Source: Sanderia malayensis (lineage: Eukaryota > Cnidaria > Scyphozoa > Semaeostomeae > Pelagiidae). From it: a DNA stretch of 64,000 nt. The stretch covers positions 3,934,392 to 3,998,391 of the forward strand of contig RQOL01000616.1 in assembly GCA_013076295.1 (NCBI GenBank), read 5' to 3'. The first letter of the stretch is position 1. Each line of letters begins with the position of its first letter. Positions 35,875 to 49,000 of the stretch are shown piece by piece. The translations under genes were made by a program, and so were the position numbers. The notes beneath the pieces were generated by a model, which did no database searches, had not been told where the DNA came from, and saw only the letters and a program-made list of their open reading frames with translations.

Positions 35875-37623
35875 TCTACTATCAAAAAACAAAATAAATA
35901 TGTTCACAAACGATTTCATCCATTGCTACTCAATTAAGAAGCCTCTTCGAGAAAGCGGTGCAGTTATTCAGAAGTTTAGTGTGCAACGTGCGTGGGCATT
36001 TAGGCCATGGCCGTGTCTGCGAAAAATACTAACACAGCCACGCCACGGTTTCAAAAACAATGACAAATATAAACAGCTTACTCGTCCCAAGCAAAAAGTG
36101 ATATACCAACAAGCAATAATGTCCTTTATTTAATTAAATGCTTAATTTCACTTGCTTGACTTTTTTACTGCTTATGAGTCGACATTATAAAAAATATGCG
36201 AGTCCATTGCCTTGGTTAATATTTCTTGCGTTGCTTTGAATCAATTCCTAGTGAAAGCCTTACGTGTTTTTCAAGAAGATTATCTCGACTTTGAGATATA
36301 AAACGTAATTCCAAGGAGATAATCAACAATTTAAAACTCCTACCTTTGCCTTAAGCCTTGAACTATATTGCTCTCGTCAGCTAGCATGCAAATGTCTGGT
36401 TGCTAACAGGAGCCTTAGTCCAGTGGCCAACAAGCTTTGTCGACCATTTTGGATTTGGCGAATGCTTTCAGGTTGATTCCCGTGCTGCTGCGCGCGCCAA
36501 GTTTGCAGTGTGCTGATTGGTTGAATAATCAATGTAACCAGGTCAAACAAATGCATTGCCAAAGGGGCATTGTTCAAGTTTCTTTGGCCTGTGGTTGCAT
36601 GTGGTCTGCCTGCTTTGCATTATGCATCGCAAATGCAAAAACAAATTGTCACAAAATTAATAAAAATATCCCAAACCTGTACTGTATCGCCATATATCAC
36701 TCCAATGCAGAGTTTTTCATGCATGAACCAGCAGAAAGCATATGGGAACTGCATTATACCTTGAAGAAAATGTGCTTCATTTTTGTTTCGAACCAAGCAC
36801 CTTACTTAGTTCAAACCCAAAGAGTACAGCTGTTGAAAAGGCAAGGTTAAAAGTGAATTATATTTGTCGACAAATCGCTCTTAAAAATAACAATTGAATA
36901 CACGAGTTATTAGCTACGTTAGAAACTAAATGACAAAATCCAAGTTATAATATCTACAAAATACAAATTTCAATGAATATGAAGATGATTAAGGTTTATC
37001 AAATTTCTGGAAAAGTAGCTACACAGATATTACACGTAACAATAATCAAACTCTGAAAAAAGCTGCAAATATCTGTATAAGAATTTACTAAAAACTCGAG
37101 CTTGAAAGGCATAGTGGATGGCAATATTCATATTAAAAACCCTTCTCCAAAACATTCTTATCTTTAAGAAGCGGGCTCATAAGTGGGCTCATGTGGACAG
37201 GCCCTTAAGGATAAGAATGAAACAACACAGTAATAGAATGATGGTCCAGGCCTCCGTCACCCAACCCGATACAAGAACCTACAAAACAGCCTCATTCTGG
37301 AATAATTCGAATAAACCCAACAAATGCAGTTAATCTAGATTTGTTTACATACTTTAGCCTATACTTCAGTTATAAAAACAGAATATCAACATTGATATAT
37401 ATATATATATGTATTACATACAAAATAGTCCGGCAAATACAGCTCATAAAATTTATGAAAACATTAGCTAATTTGAATTTCGTATTACCTCAAATTATAT
37501 TGTACTCCGAGTCTTTTCTGCTCAAAAACTCAATTAGTATGACTAAATGCCAATCAAAGAGAACAAAAGATTCACCAACAAAACAGAACTTCAACGTTTC
37601 ATTCAATGAATCCAATAAGAAAA
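35875..37623. other. Intergenic region between PCM1 start and ERC end
   Basis: No supported exon. It holds a tRNA-like segment (36411-36490), a short hairpin (about 37150-37212, arms CATTCTTATC and GATAAGAATG) and an (AT)n tract near 37397. The first part should contain the PCM1 promoter. Confidence 0.5.
36411..36490 (+). repeat. Degenerate tRNA-like sequence (probable SINE head)
   Basis: An A-box-like TAGTCCAGTGG and a B-box-like GGTTGATTCCC lie about 50 bases apart. The acceptor stem and anticodon arm do not pair convincingly, so it is not called a tRNA gene. Confidence 0.4.
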
Positions 37624-40600
37624 TTATACACCTGAAAAAAAATGACAAACAATTTAATGAGACAGAAAAGTAACCTAAAGCTTACACAATGTAAAACACG
37701 AGGCTGTATGTTTGACAAAACGACGTTACATCTAACGAATGTATATTAGAAAACTGAAAACTGAAAACTTCGACTTACATTCCAGCTTTTCCAAAAGAAT
37801 ATCTACAAAGCTTTTCAACTGAGAACAGTCTTCCTCCAACTTTTGTAATTCTCGCAGAAGCTATTAAAAAAGATAATATTAACTTTAGTGTCAAATATAA
37901 TTAAAATATCCTTTGGTTAGAAGAAGGAAATTCAATTTGTTCTTACCTGACTTTTACCAACGTTTCTCAGTTTGTCTAGTCCCTTTGAGCTTCTTCTTTG
38001 TAAACTGGGAACTTCCTTTAATATCTCCAGGTTTCTATCTTTGACAAATGACAGTAATGCATCTATGTAGTACTCCAATTTGTCACTGCTGTCTGATATG
38101 TTCCTCAATGCTTGCAAGACCTGAAGCAAACCAATATTACATCAGATAGATGCAATAAAAACATGTTTAAAACAACGCACCGTATTGCAATATTCATACA
38201 TGTGGCTTAGTAGAAAGCACTGGACAATGCATAAAAAATGAAGTTAGTTATCACCAATTCAACAGGCGCGTCTTCGAGTTCCTTGTATAATAAACCATCT
38301 TTATTTTCTTCGTTATTTGTAATTGTAATTCTTTGCTGTGTCTACGAATGCAAAAAGAAATCATGAACGCATTCTCTTCACACAGCATCAACACCACCCG
38401 TCTTTCTTAGCGATCCACAATAAACTACATTTACAATTAGCACATCAAAGCCGGGGGTCATGTGCATGTAAGTATTGAACTTAATTATAAACATACCTGT
38501 TCTTTCAATTCGTTAACCAATTTATCTTTCTCTTGCTTGAGTTGTTTGATCTCTTGCTTGCGTCCTTTGGATGAAGATTGCAACTCGAGTAATGCAATAT
38601 TGGCATCTTTCTCTGATATTGCCGATAGGAGAGCAGTTTGCCTGAATCAAAACACATCAATAAACGTAGGCATATATAAAACTAACCCAGGAAGCGGAAT
38701 TGTTCTCTAACGTTGCATATATATACACATCATGTAGAATGTGAAACCATATTGCTACATATCATGATAGCTATCATGATATTCTTTTGGAAAAGCTGGA
38801 CTGCAAGTCAAAATTTTTAGTCTTCTCGTTCAACATGTTGCGCAAGACTTGAGACTTGATTTTTCCTACTCTACGTTTACATACACATATAGATTTCAAA
38901 TAAACTCAACAGCCTCTCACTTGATATTCATAAGCTCTTCTATACTTCTCCTTCGCAGCGACTTGAGTGAAGCGACAACAGCGTCTCTCTCTCCAAGTGA
39001 AAGAATGAGAAAAGCATTCTTGATATTGGTGATTCCCTTTTCCATTGTCAATCGATCGGTATCAGCCTCGAGTTCGTGAATGGTCTGAGATGCTCCTTCG
39101 GAGAGTTCGACATGCTGCGCAAGTAACTCCTCTCTTTCAGCTGCTATGCTGACACTCTCACGAAGGGCATCCTCAAGCATTGTTATCCTGTCATCCTTCT
39201 TCAAAAGCTCGGCCTAAAAACACAATGCAAAACATTATACGCTGTATCATTGTAATATGTGACACTCTTGTCTTCGGTCTTGGCACCTACATTCGTACAA
39301 AACCAGATAAAACGGCTAATACTAAAAGTGGGAACGGGCAATATGGGAATAGGGAACAACAAGGACAAATAAAACTTTGACTTTTCAAAATGAAATACAA
39401 AGGAGTGATAAATACTGAAGATATAAAATTGAGTTTTTACCTGGAGATCAGTAACTCGATTATGTGATTCTCCCTCCAGCTTACTTTTATCTGTGAGGTA
39501 TTGAGCCTGTTTCTCTCTCTCAGCTGTTTGGGTCTTTCTTAAATTGGTCAGCTGCCTGCCTCTTTCCTTCAGCTGCCTTTATAAGATTAATAAATTCGTT
39601 AAATAGAAAAAACCTCTCACACGCAAAAACACAAAAATCTTCAATATATATGCACGTGACATACTTTTCAAGGTCCTGCAGCCGACTGTCTTTCTTCGAT
39701 ATTTCATCCCAGAGTTGTTTTATCATTTTACTGTCCTTAATGTGTCCCGAATGGCGTTTTGGCCCATCGTCGGATAACCTATTCAGACTTTTTTCAGAAT
39801 CTTCTTTATTTCGTTTTTCAACAAAATCTTTCTCGAGATTCTTGATGGTTTCATTTGACTGAATGGTTGAAAAATATACATGTCATGTCACGGAGAGCTA
39901 CGAAGAGCCTGAACATGCCAAGTTGAGAATAAAAAATGCTCTCCAATTACGATACTTAAAATTGCTTTAAAAAACAACAAAGATAGTTGAGCATTTGTAC
40001 CTTGATTAATTCCAGTTCTAACGACTTTATTTTCTCATTTTTCTCTCTCACTGTCGACTCTGACGTTTCCATATTTTTATTCTCCTTCATTCTACTTTTT
40101 AAAGTACTGACTTTAGCTTCCAGGTCTTTGATCAATTCCTAAAATAATCACCAAGAAATAAAGTTTCAAATCGAATATCACAACAATGGGCTTGAAATTC
40201 AAAAGCTTGACTTTCAATAACATAGAATAACAAATGCGAAATCTTCTTTAAATATCCTTACACATTTATCTTGTAATTGTCTATTAAGGGTTTCGATATT
40301 ATCTTTGCAGCTATTGGCATTGGCAACTTCGTCATCTTTCTCTTTCTCCAATCTGTTCCTCTGTTTTTCTAGCCTCGCTATCAGCTGGTCCTTGTCGGCG
40401 ATCTGGCTTTCCATGAAATTGATTGTCGACGTGCAATTCAAATGCTTTGATTTTATCTCTGCCAATTCATCTCTTGCGTGAGACAACGCCGTTTCTCGAT
40501 GTGAGAGATAAGTATCCAACTTTTCATACTGTAATACAATTTTCGATACAAATCACGGTTTTATTTGACGACTAGCATCACGTTGCATCGAGTAATAATC

Positions 40601-43083
40601 TTCCACCAATGTATATCGTTATATTTGACAAATAATGATAAATTGTACGCTAATAATCCTCTACCTTTTTATTGAGTGATTCTAATTCTTTGTTTCTGCC
40701 TTCAAGAACACTCTTCAAATCATTTGCTTCAACTGATTCCCGCCTTCTTGAAGTCTTCATCGAGCCAATCGCACCTTCCTTCTCAATTATGACCTTCTCC
40801 TTTTCGTCTACAACCATTTTCAAATCGTCGACCTAAGAGACAACTTACTAATACAAATCCACAATATCACTTCATTTCATTTTCACACGAATAGAAAACC
40901 TACTCATTTCTGCAATATTTTCCAAAGCAACAGGCATCCGTTGTAGTACAGCTAGACGTGAAAACAAGCCACACACGATATCCTTATATTGAACAGAAAT
41001 CACGCTGTTTTATCCCTGTCCCTTTCCTTACTGCGACCGAGAGCGGCACTCCCACAGTAATACACCCATAAGACTGCATTGTTTATGACAGTTATATCAA
41101 CAATAACAATCTGAACACTGATTTTTAAATTATTTTTACATAATACCTGTTTTTGTAGTGAATTAATGTCATTTTCTTTTGCTATAGAACTTTCTTGTAA
41201 TGATTCCAGTTCTTTCGTCAAATCATTACTTTCTTTCTTTAACTCTTCTATTGTTGCTTCTAGCTTGGCTTTCTCCTCTCTGGTAGTCTTCACCTCTGAT
41301 TCAAGGTCAGCAGTCTGGAAAATGATTATTGTAATACATTGAAGTTAACCTGATGAGGGTTAGTAATAAAGCAAAGATATTATAATATTTTTAAAAGTAT
41401 ATGAATTGGGAATCACACACTTTTGACTTTACAAGATCAACTTCTTCAGTTCTTTTTTTCAACTGAAATATCAGAACCTTTCGCTCTTCTTCTTCTTGGC
41501 GACATTTTTCTTCCAGGTTAATTATCTTGAACAGAAACAATAAAATGCCCCAGTCAAGCCATGTTACAAGCACTTCTGCACCAAATGGCAGTGAAGTAAC
41601 AATAATTTTATATACAAATGAGACCAAAACAGTCATGAAAAACTATGTTGATTTGACAACATACTTCTTGTGCAATATCTTTCATGTCTGCTTCACACTT
41701 TTGAATGCACAGATCCTAAAAAAACCAATATTATACTTGCTTATCAATATATCTTGTATACTTGTCAGCCAATTTTCTCACACTTGCAAAATAACTTGCT
41801 TTAGGGAGACATTACAAAATAATCAAGCTACCTTCTCTTCAATAATTGATTTACTTTTCACTCCTGCTTCTTTCATAACTTTCATTTCCTAAAGAAAACC
41901 AATAATAACAATAGAATCAAAGAGAAGGTTACAAAGAACTGCACTGTCAAACTGACAAAGTTTCAACCTATTTCAAAGAAGGACAATTTAAAGTAAAATT
42001 GAACCTTGCAAAGTTTTGTTACTTCATCTTCTTTAGCGCTTAGCTTTGCTTCTAAATCTGAAATATTTTTATTCATTGTTTCCATGTGTTCCTCTTCTGA
42101 ATGTTTGTACTTAACCTGTTTTGATTGAAGATCGTCTATTTCTGTCTTTAGTGACTTTATTAAACTGTCTCTTGCAGATAATTCAATACTTTTTAAATCA
42201 TTGCTCTCTTTAATTTCATCAAATTCATGTTTCATGCCAGAAAGATCCTTTTTAAGCTGGTTATTCTTTCCTTGCAGCTCTTCTATATCCCCAGCTTTTG
42301 TTTTTAAAACCTCATCATGTTGAGTTTTGTTCGATTTTTCTTTTCCAACTTCTAATTCATCTTCCAGCTCTGATATTCTAGATGACTTTTTCTAGAGTTT
42401 GAAATAGTACACTTAAAAATCAGGATCTCCGTCATAATACGTGGAAGAATTAGCTCTAATAAAATATTTCCAAAATTTTCCAAAAGTTAGAGGAATCCAT
42501 TGAAACAGTTTAGTGAACACAAAAAAAATGAAGTTACCTTTACTTCTGTTGCAAGAGTATCATACTGATTTTTAAGCCCAAGCAATCGTTCGACATCTTC
42601 TTTTCGACCAGCTCGCTCTTTTTTTAACTCTGGGCTCCAAAACATTTTTATGCTTCTCATGCTGGAGCTTAATTTTGCATCCTTGGATTCAATTTCCTTC
42701 CTCAAGCTTGCAATTTCATTTTTCAAATCAGTAATCAATTGATCAGAAACATCTTTGCCTGACGCTCCAGTCAAAACAGTTGAAGGTGATACTCTTGTAG
42801 CATTAGATCCATTTAGTGGTGTAGTTTTCTGAAATTTGCTCAGAGTAAAGGGATTCAGTGCAATCAATTTCGTTGCTGAGGTTGGGGAGCTGGCAGTAGC
42901 AACTGTTGGGGGGCTTACTGCACTCGAGTTTAACATTGAGGCAGGCTGTAAAGATGTTTGCAAACCTAAATTAGGCAATCCATCTTTATTTCCTTTAACT
43001 TTGATCAGTTTGAAAGGTGACTCAAGTGGGGCTGAATGATCAGCATCGGTTTTTGCCAAAAATGAAGATTCCTGAGATTCCAT
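37624..43083 (-). CDS. ERC1: ERC/ELKS/CAST family coiled-coil scaffold
   Basis: ERC proteins organise vesicle docking at the active zone and cell cortex, binding RIM, liprin and Rab6. Seventeen exons give about 1,000 residues (human ERC1 about 1,116). After a low-complexity head of about 120 residues comes the family signature LSSSMRSIKMFWSPELKKER near residue 140 (exon 43083-42538). Long coiled coil follows through exons at about 42392-42004, 41889-41833, 41716-41666, 41526-41422, 41315-41149, 40832-40665, 40531-40262, 40139-40000, 39860-39664 and 39578-39441. KKDDRITMLEDALRESV (39213-38923) and AISEKDANIALLEL (38640-38500) match the C-terminal part of ERC. The last exons are 38342-38257, 38121-37948, 37860-37779 and 37631-37624. 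The end is LEKLECV; if the last intron is not removed, about 14 other residues would follow. The IWA-type PDZ ligand of some vertebrate isoforms is absent. Which vertebrate paralogue it matches is moot; it is probably a single ancestral ERC. Confidence 0.93.
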
Positions 43084-44647
43084 TTATAACTTCAACTGCG
43101 ATGTCAATAAATCATACAGGAGGATCTGCGATATTAGACGATGAGCTGTCAGTCAAAACAATTGGTCTTTCAATTTATTCATAAATATAAATATTACCTT
43201 GTACTCATCGAGAATCTCGGCTTTTATTTTCCAGTTTTTTATCACTTTTATACGCTTTTCATATACATGTCAATTAGTTTACGATCTATGTCAACATATT
43301 GTTTCAGCTGTGAGAGGAGAGCATTTACTTTCAGTGTTGTATCAAGTTTATCAACAAATCACAATATGAAACTCGACACAAAATAGACTTTAGTCTCAGC
43401 TAATTATTAATTCCTTCGCATCATCCAATGTGTATTTCCGTTTTTATACCAGATAATTTATTACTTTTCCTTTGGCGACCTTTCTGATTAAATTCCACAA
43501 AACATACATATGACACCGAATAGCCAGAAGGTTGAATTTATATGGGCCTACCAAAATCAATCATAATCGCCTTACTTTTCACATGGCTTGCGAAGCAGAA
43601 CTAAATGCATTGTCTCGTGTTTCTTGATAAAAATCCTATGTTGGTATAGCATTCCTTTTGAATATTTCAACTGATTTGATCATCTTATAAACCACAATAT
43701 TCTTTCTCTATTATTTCAGCAATTTTTATTAATCCATCCATCCAAAGGTTTGAGGTTTCGATCAGATATCGGGAACTCCACATCACATACTCATTCCACC
43801 AATTCACACACAATTAGTGTAAGCGCATGCGCAAAGGAAACAGCATCTGCAAAGAATTTTTGAGATTCAAGGTGTGGGTCAAGTTGGGGGTCGAATGACT
43901 TTTGGATTACACCCAGATAGCCCCATAATTAACATATTTCAAGGGCTATTTTGATTTGCACATAAATCTCAGAAATACCCAGCTATGTGAAAGGCTTATT
44001 TCGAGATTTCTCGCGAAGCAAGTTGATAATTCATCAATAAATGGCATCCCCTCAAATAACAGGAAAAAAGTCAGCAAAAAGAGGAAAAAATACTTATTAA
44101 ACAGTGGTAATAAGATAACTCGCCTCCATCCTGTGAAGCTAGAATAATCACGTATTTGCTTGAGAGACTTTCGAGAATTTTTCCACAATCAAACACCAGG
44201 CTGCTGGCATCTGACCAGCTCATGGTTCAGACGAAGTTTGTCATAAATGACATCCGGGTGACGTCAGATTCGGGTCAGATTCACACACACTTTATCATGC
44301 AAGTGGCTTGTGAAAGAATAACCTAAATTCCCTTTCCAACGCTTTCGGTGTATTTATTAAATTAATCTACTCAGAGCGCATTACGAAATGCTCAACAACC
44401 AACAATTATTCATGGAATAATGACAAATATTGATCTCGTCAAAGGAAAAGCCAAATCCTGTTTGGTTTGAAAAGCGCATAGCAAACACATTGAGTAGGAT
44501 GCCTGGGCCTTTCTAACTTCTCGAACAATTAAGATATAATACATCCAAATACTTTGCATATATATGAGCTATCTGAGCAGATCAAAAAGCTTGGTGGGTT
44601 AAGCATAGCTGCCGCGAAGATTTAGATAAAATAGCTTGGCCTTGAGA

Positions 44648-44832
44648 CAGTGGCATAACAGTTTGGGGCCCAGAGGAATATTTTGCTTCGGGGCGCTTTC
44701 ACAATGAGATTTTTTCGAGACAAAATTTAGTGGAAAAATCCTGCCGATTGAAAATTTTTGGGGACCCTTTCGATGTCCCGAGGGCTTGGGGATTCTTAGG
44801 AGTTGCTCTAGCTCCAAACTGTTACGCCACTG
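44648..44832. mobile_element. hAT-type MITE, 185 bp, 8-bp target duplication
   Basis: Ends read CAGTGGCATAACAGTTTGG and the complement of CAGTGGCGTAACAGTTTGG. Flanks are CCTTGAGA and CCTTGAAA, an 8-bp duplication with one mismatch. The CAGTGGCGTA terminus and 8-bp duplication are typical of hAT elements. Confidence 0.88.
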
Positions 44833-45559
44833 CCTTGAAAATGTCACAATGAAATCGCATGCAGAAAACACTGTTTCTTATTGAAAATGTGTTTGTTGTG
44901 CGTGGCGTGAGATGAGGTGTATTATAAGAGACAACTGAGTTGCTTAATCACGAACACACTGAAATCATGTGGATACGACGATTTGCAGAACAGAGAACTA
45001 CAGGCACCACGAGCAATCAGATAAGATCTTATCGACACTGTCAATGCAGCCATGCAACAAGCAATGAGAAACCGTGGCGGTTATCATGCAAGGACATTAG
45101 AAATTAAATTATAGATAAAGGGCCGGCGAGCATAAGGAAATACATGCGGTGGGGCAACAAAGCCTCATTTCATAAGACACTCAAAATCGCCTGACCTACT
45201 CATTATTACCAATACAGCAGTCACACAGAGTAATTATATAACCATGTCTCGTTCAATACATTCTATGATGTCTCGTATTTTCAATCTGCAGCCAGCACTC
45301 CCCAAGTGACACCAGAGGCCTTGAAGATTATTTGTTTCCAATTTTAAAAAAACTGGGTGCGGTCGACATCTTATTTAGATTATTTTCAGAAAATCCGAAC
45401 CAGACAATTTTGAAAGCAAAACCAATTAGTATAACCCAAAACTACTTATCTACTCACCTCTACGGTTGGAGACAAGGAAACAAAATGTGAGGGTTGAGTA
45501 ACACATCCATTTTTTATAAGAAGCCATTTATAAGAAACCGTGGGGCCATATTTTCAAAA

Positions 45560-45830
45560 CTTAAGTGGCAGGCCAAGGTCGCGGGTTCGGATCCCGCACC
45601 AGCCACAAAGCCCTATGTTGGGGTGAGAGACCAGCTTGTTGTCGTTGGAAATGGGGGCTCAACTTTTGGGCAAGCAAACCCTTTGGATTTCAGCGGCTCC
45701 GCCATGATGCTCGAGAGTTAGACTTCATCTAATATGTACTATAGCAAGAGCTCATGGTAGAGCAACACCCAAGAGTCCAGGGTGTTGCTGAGGGTGGGAA
45801 TCCAGCGCTGGGATGAGCGCAAATTTTCTT
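45560..45830 (+). mobile_element. tRNA-derived SINE, second family
   Basis: A perfect T-arm GCGGGTTCGGATCCCGC (45581-45597) is followed by a body with GATTTCAGCGGCTCCGCCAT and GAGCTCATGGTAGAGCAACA. A second copy of the body lies in reverse in a RAF intron at about 58191-58296, which shows it is a dispersed family. The tRNA 5' half is not convincing, so it is not a functional tRNA. Confidence 0.78.
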
Positions 45831-46096
45831 CTTTGCTTATATTTTACCTTCAGATTTATTGTAGCTATTTTTCATAATTTCTTATAAAAAATGGGTGTAC
45901 ATAGCTACATGCATACAATTGCTCTACAAGTGAGACTTCGGACTGAGAATGTACGATCAAGGAAATGAACTGCGAATAATGTCAATATCGGATCAAATAT
46001 ATTCACACATAAAGCTGCACATGTTTAAGCAATTAAGCACGTGGATACCGAACAATTAAACAATGAAAAATATGTACATACATTTTTCTCGTGACA

Positions 46097-49000
46097 CTAT
46101 GAAATTGTCATTCCATCTGCATTTTCAGTTAAAACAGACTCCTCCATTCTTCCAACCATTTCGTCCAATATATCATATAACTGGATGTGAAAATAAATAT
46201 CCAAATTAAAAACTAAAGAAATAAATCAAAGGCAATATATATATATATATTGTTGCTTGCTGGCTGAGCTCTCAGATCTGATAAAAGACCTTGCTTGGTT
46301 GGCAGCCTTCGCGTGAATCTGTGAGGCTGATGCTTCGTAACCTAATAATTGCTAACAAATACAAATAAATATAGAATAATATTATATAAAGATCCTCGTA
46401 CCTGTATGTATAGATTTTCATTATATCTTGCTGACAATGGATGTATGCTTTTTGGCTCGGAGGGTTCAGATGGCTAGAAAAATAGTGGAAACGTCGTCAA
46501 AACATACACATATGTCAACTATGCAGAATTTCCACAGTGACCTGACCAGAGAGGATTACCTCTAGCATGGTTAATAGGAATAAAATATGTTTTTTAAACT
46601 GATCTTTAATCTGTTATTGTTGATTGAACACTTACTTTTTTCTCAACTGGTGGGTCGACTGCTTGTTTTGGTGCAGCGAGCATAACTGTTTCTGAAATAA
46701 AAACACAAAAATCAGAACACTTATATTCGCAGATAAAATAAATACAATAAGTACCTATCACAAATTTAATGCAAACAAAATGCGTCGGTATATGTTGAGC
46801 CAGAGTTGTCTCATCTTTGAATGAATCTGAATAAGTATAAAATTGTCAAGAAAAATATAAACCTTTCGATTTGGATTTTGGAGCTGGTGTCTTTCCTCGT
46901 AGTGAAGATGAAGGACGGTTATCCTATCAATAAAAAGGCATTCACATATAAATCTCTTTACCATGCATCAATACACTCATTTTATTTTATAAGCAATTTC
47001 AACTCGGGCTCAGTACTAAAAATTGCTTAGCTGGAAGGCGAATTTGAGTACTCAAAATTGCTTAGCAATTGCTTACTTCTAGCAACTTCTTGTTCGTGTT
47101 TTTTGAAAATAGATTATAATTGTGGTTAAAGAAACTGAAAACGGTTTGATAATTGGTAAGTATTGAAAGTCAACAAGTATTGAGGGCAGATAACGCTTTC
47201 ACAGGTTATTCATGTTAGTAAGATGGTGTCAGTTCACATTTCCTGTTAAATACTGAAAATATATTTTTTCAAATTGCTTAGCAGTCTTCAATCCAGTACT
47301 AAAATTGCTTAACTTTTTTCCTTGCCGAGTGCTGCCTTGCTTATAAAGCAGTTGCTTATAAAGCAAAATGAGTGTACTTTAAACAACCAGATACGACTCA
47401 AACAATTGAACACTGAAAACAACACAGGAGTAGCAAAAAGTAATACAAGAAGCTTAAACATGTTAGTTTTCATATTAAATCAAATTAAAACTTAATTTGA
47501 TTAATTTTAATTCTTAGTTTTAATTTGATTTGATATTAAAACTAACATGTTTAAGCTTCTTGTATTACCTTTTGCAATTAAACTTTATGCCCGAATCAAC
47601 ATATTAACACAGGAGTAGCTCTAACCTTTTTCTTTGGGTCCTGCTTCTTGTCTCCTTTAGCTGAATCTTGAACTTTCTTTCCTTTTTTAGATACTAAAAA
47701 TAATACAACATACAATGAATTAACTCGCAGGATTGCAGGTAGCATTGCTTATCAACATCAATCCATGAGATAGTTACCTTCTTCCGGTTGAATTTCAACT
47801 TTAAACTCCTTACTAGGAAGACCCATGGATGAACTGAGAGCATTTGCTTTTGCATAGAAGCTGTCCATAGCTTCGCAAAGCAACTGGTAGCTGGGAAAAC
47901 AATAGAATACTGCATGACACTACATTTGCCATAGTTAATTTTCCATGTAGTGGCATGACACTGACACTACATGGTGCTATCCAAAGGTTATATGGTTCTA
48001 TTTCTAGAATTGAAACAATCACAAAAGAGCTTCGCTTGAAAAATTCGTACCATCTGTTGTAACACGGATTTTTGACTGGTTCATCACTTTGAAATGCAAA
48101 CATTTCAACATCTGCATTCAGTTTCAGAATCATAGATTCCTTCGCCTCTTCATCTTCATTGCTCCTCGCTCCCTTCAAGATAAGTACGTATTTTAAAAGG
48201 CTACACAATGTTAACCTGAGCTATTGTTCTATGCATTAAAGCCTTTTAAGCTAACACGATAGCTTCTCTAACAGAGCTGAAAGCAGATATAATGAACAGC
48301 TTGTGCACATACCTCCAATAAGGTGTTCAAGCTCATGTCCCACGTTTCATTGGTGTCCAGTTGCTCGTGAAAGTCTTTCAGGTCAGTAATAGCTTCGAAA
48401 TTGAAATTCAACTGCAAGAAAAACAAAAATAGATAAATGCAAGAGATGTCATTGGAGAAAATCGCTACAGCAGCTCAAAGAACAAAAGCAGAACTCCGAC
48501 AAACTCCCACCTTTTCATTCTTTCTTGCAAACATTTCTTCCTCCTAGGTTACAATACGTAAGAGTGTATTTAATGTAAAGGTAATTACAACATATATTGA
48601 AACATTAAGTTAGCAGATACCATCAGACATCAGACAAACTTACAGTCAGATAGCTGTCAATTGGAGATGCTGGTCTCGGTGGACTTCTTACACCGTTTAG
48701 TATTTCTTTCACAAGGTCGTCTATCATTGTCTGGGTGGCTTTTCTATCAAGCTCATCCTAAGTATAGATGAAAAAAATGTTTACAAATATAATGGTATTA
48801 GTAACATTACTACTGTTCATGAAATGATAAACTTCTATTCGTATTATGACAATCAATGAACATGCAAACACAAGTATGTCCATGTTTAATAATGGCTTTC
48901 TAAGCAAAAAGCATCATCAGAAAAGAGATAATTTAAATCTTCGCCTCACGACCGTGAGCCGCTCTAAAATACCATAGAACATTGTCAGGTTTATAGACAT

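Larger units (their letters stand above)
43084..46096. other. Intergenic region between ERC start and MYCBPAP end
   Basis: No exon found. It contains a hAT-type MITE (44648-44832) and a tRNA-derived repeat (about 45560-45830). The remainder is AT-rich with nothing assigned. Confidence 0.55.

Noticed and set aside
36411..36490. tRNA gene
   Set aside because: Box-like motifs are present, but no acceptor stem or anticodon arm pairs properly.
45581..45597. tRNA gene at the perfect T-arm
   Set aside because: The 5' half with D-arm and anticodon arm cannot be found, and the downstream body is repeated elsewhere as a SINE.
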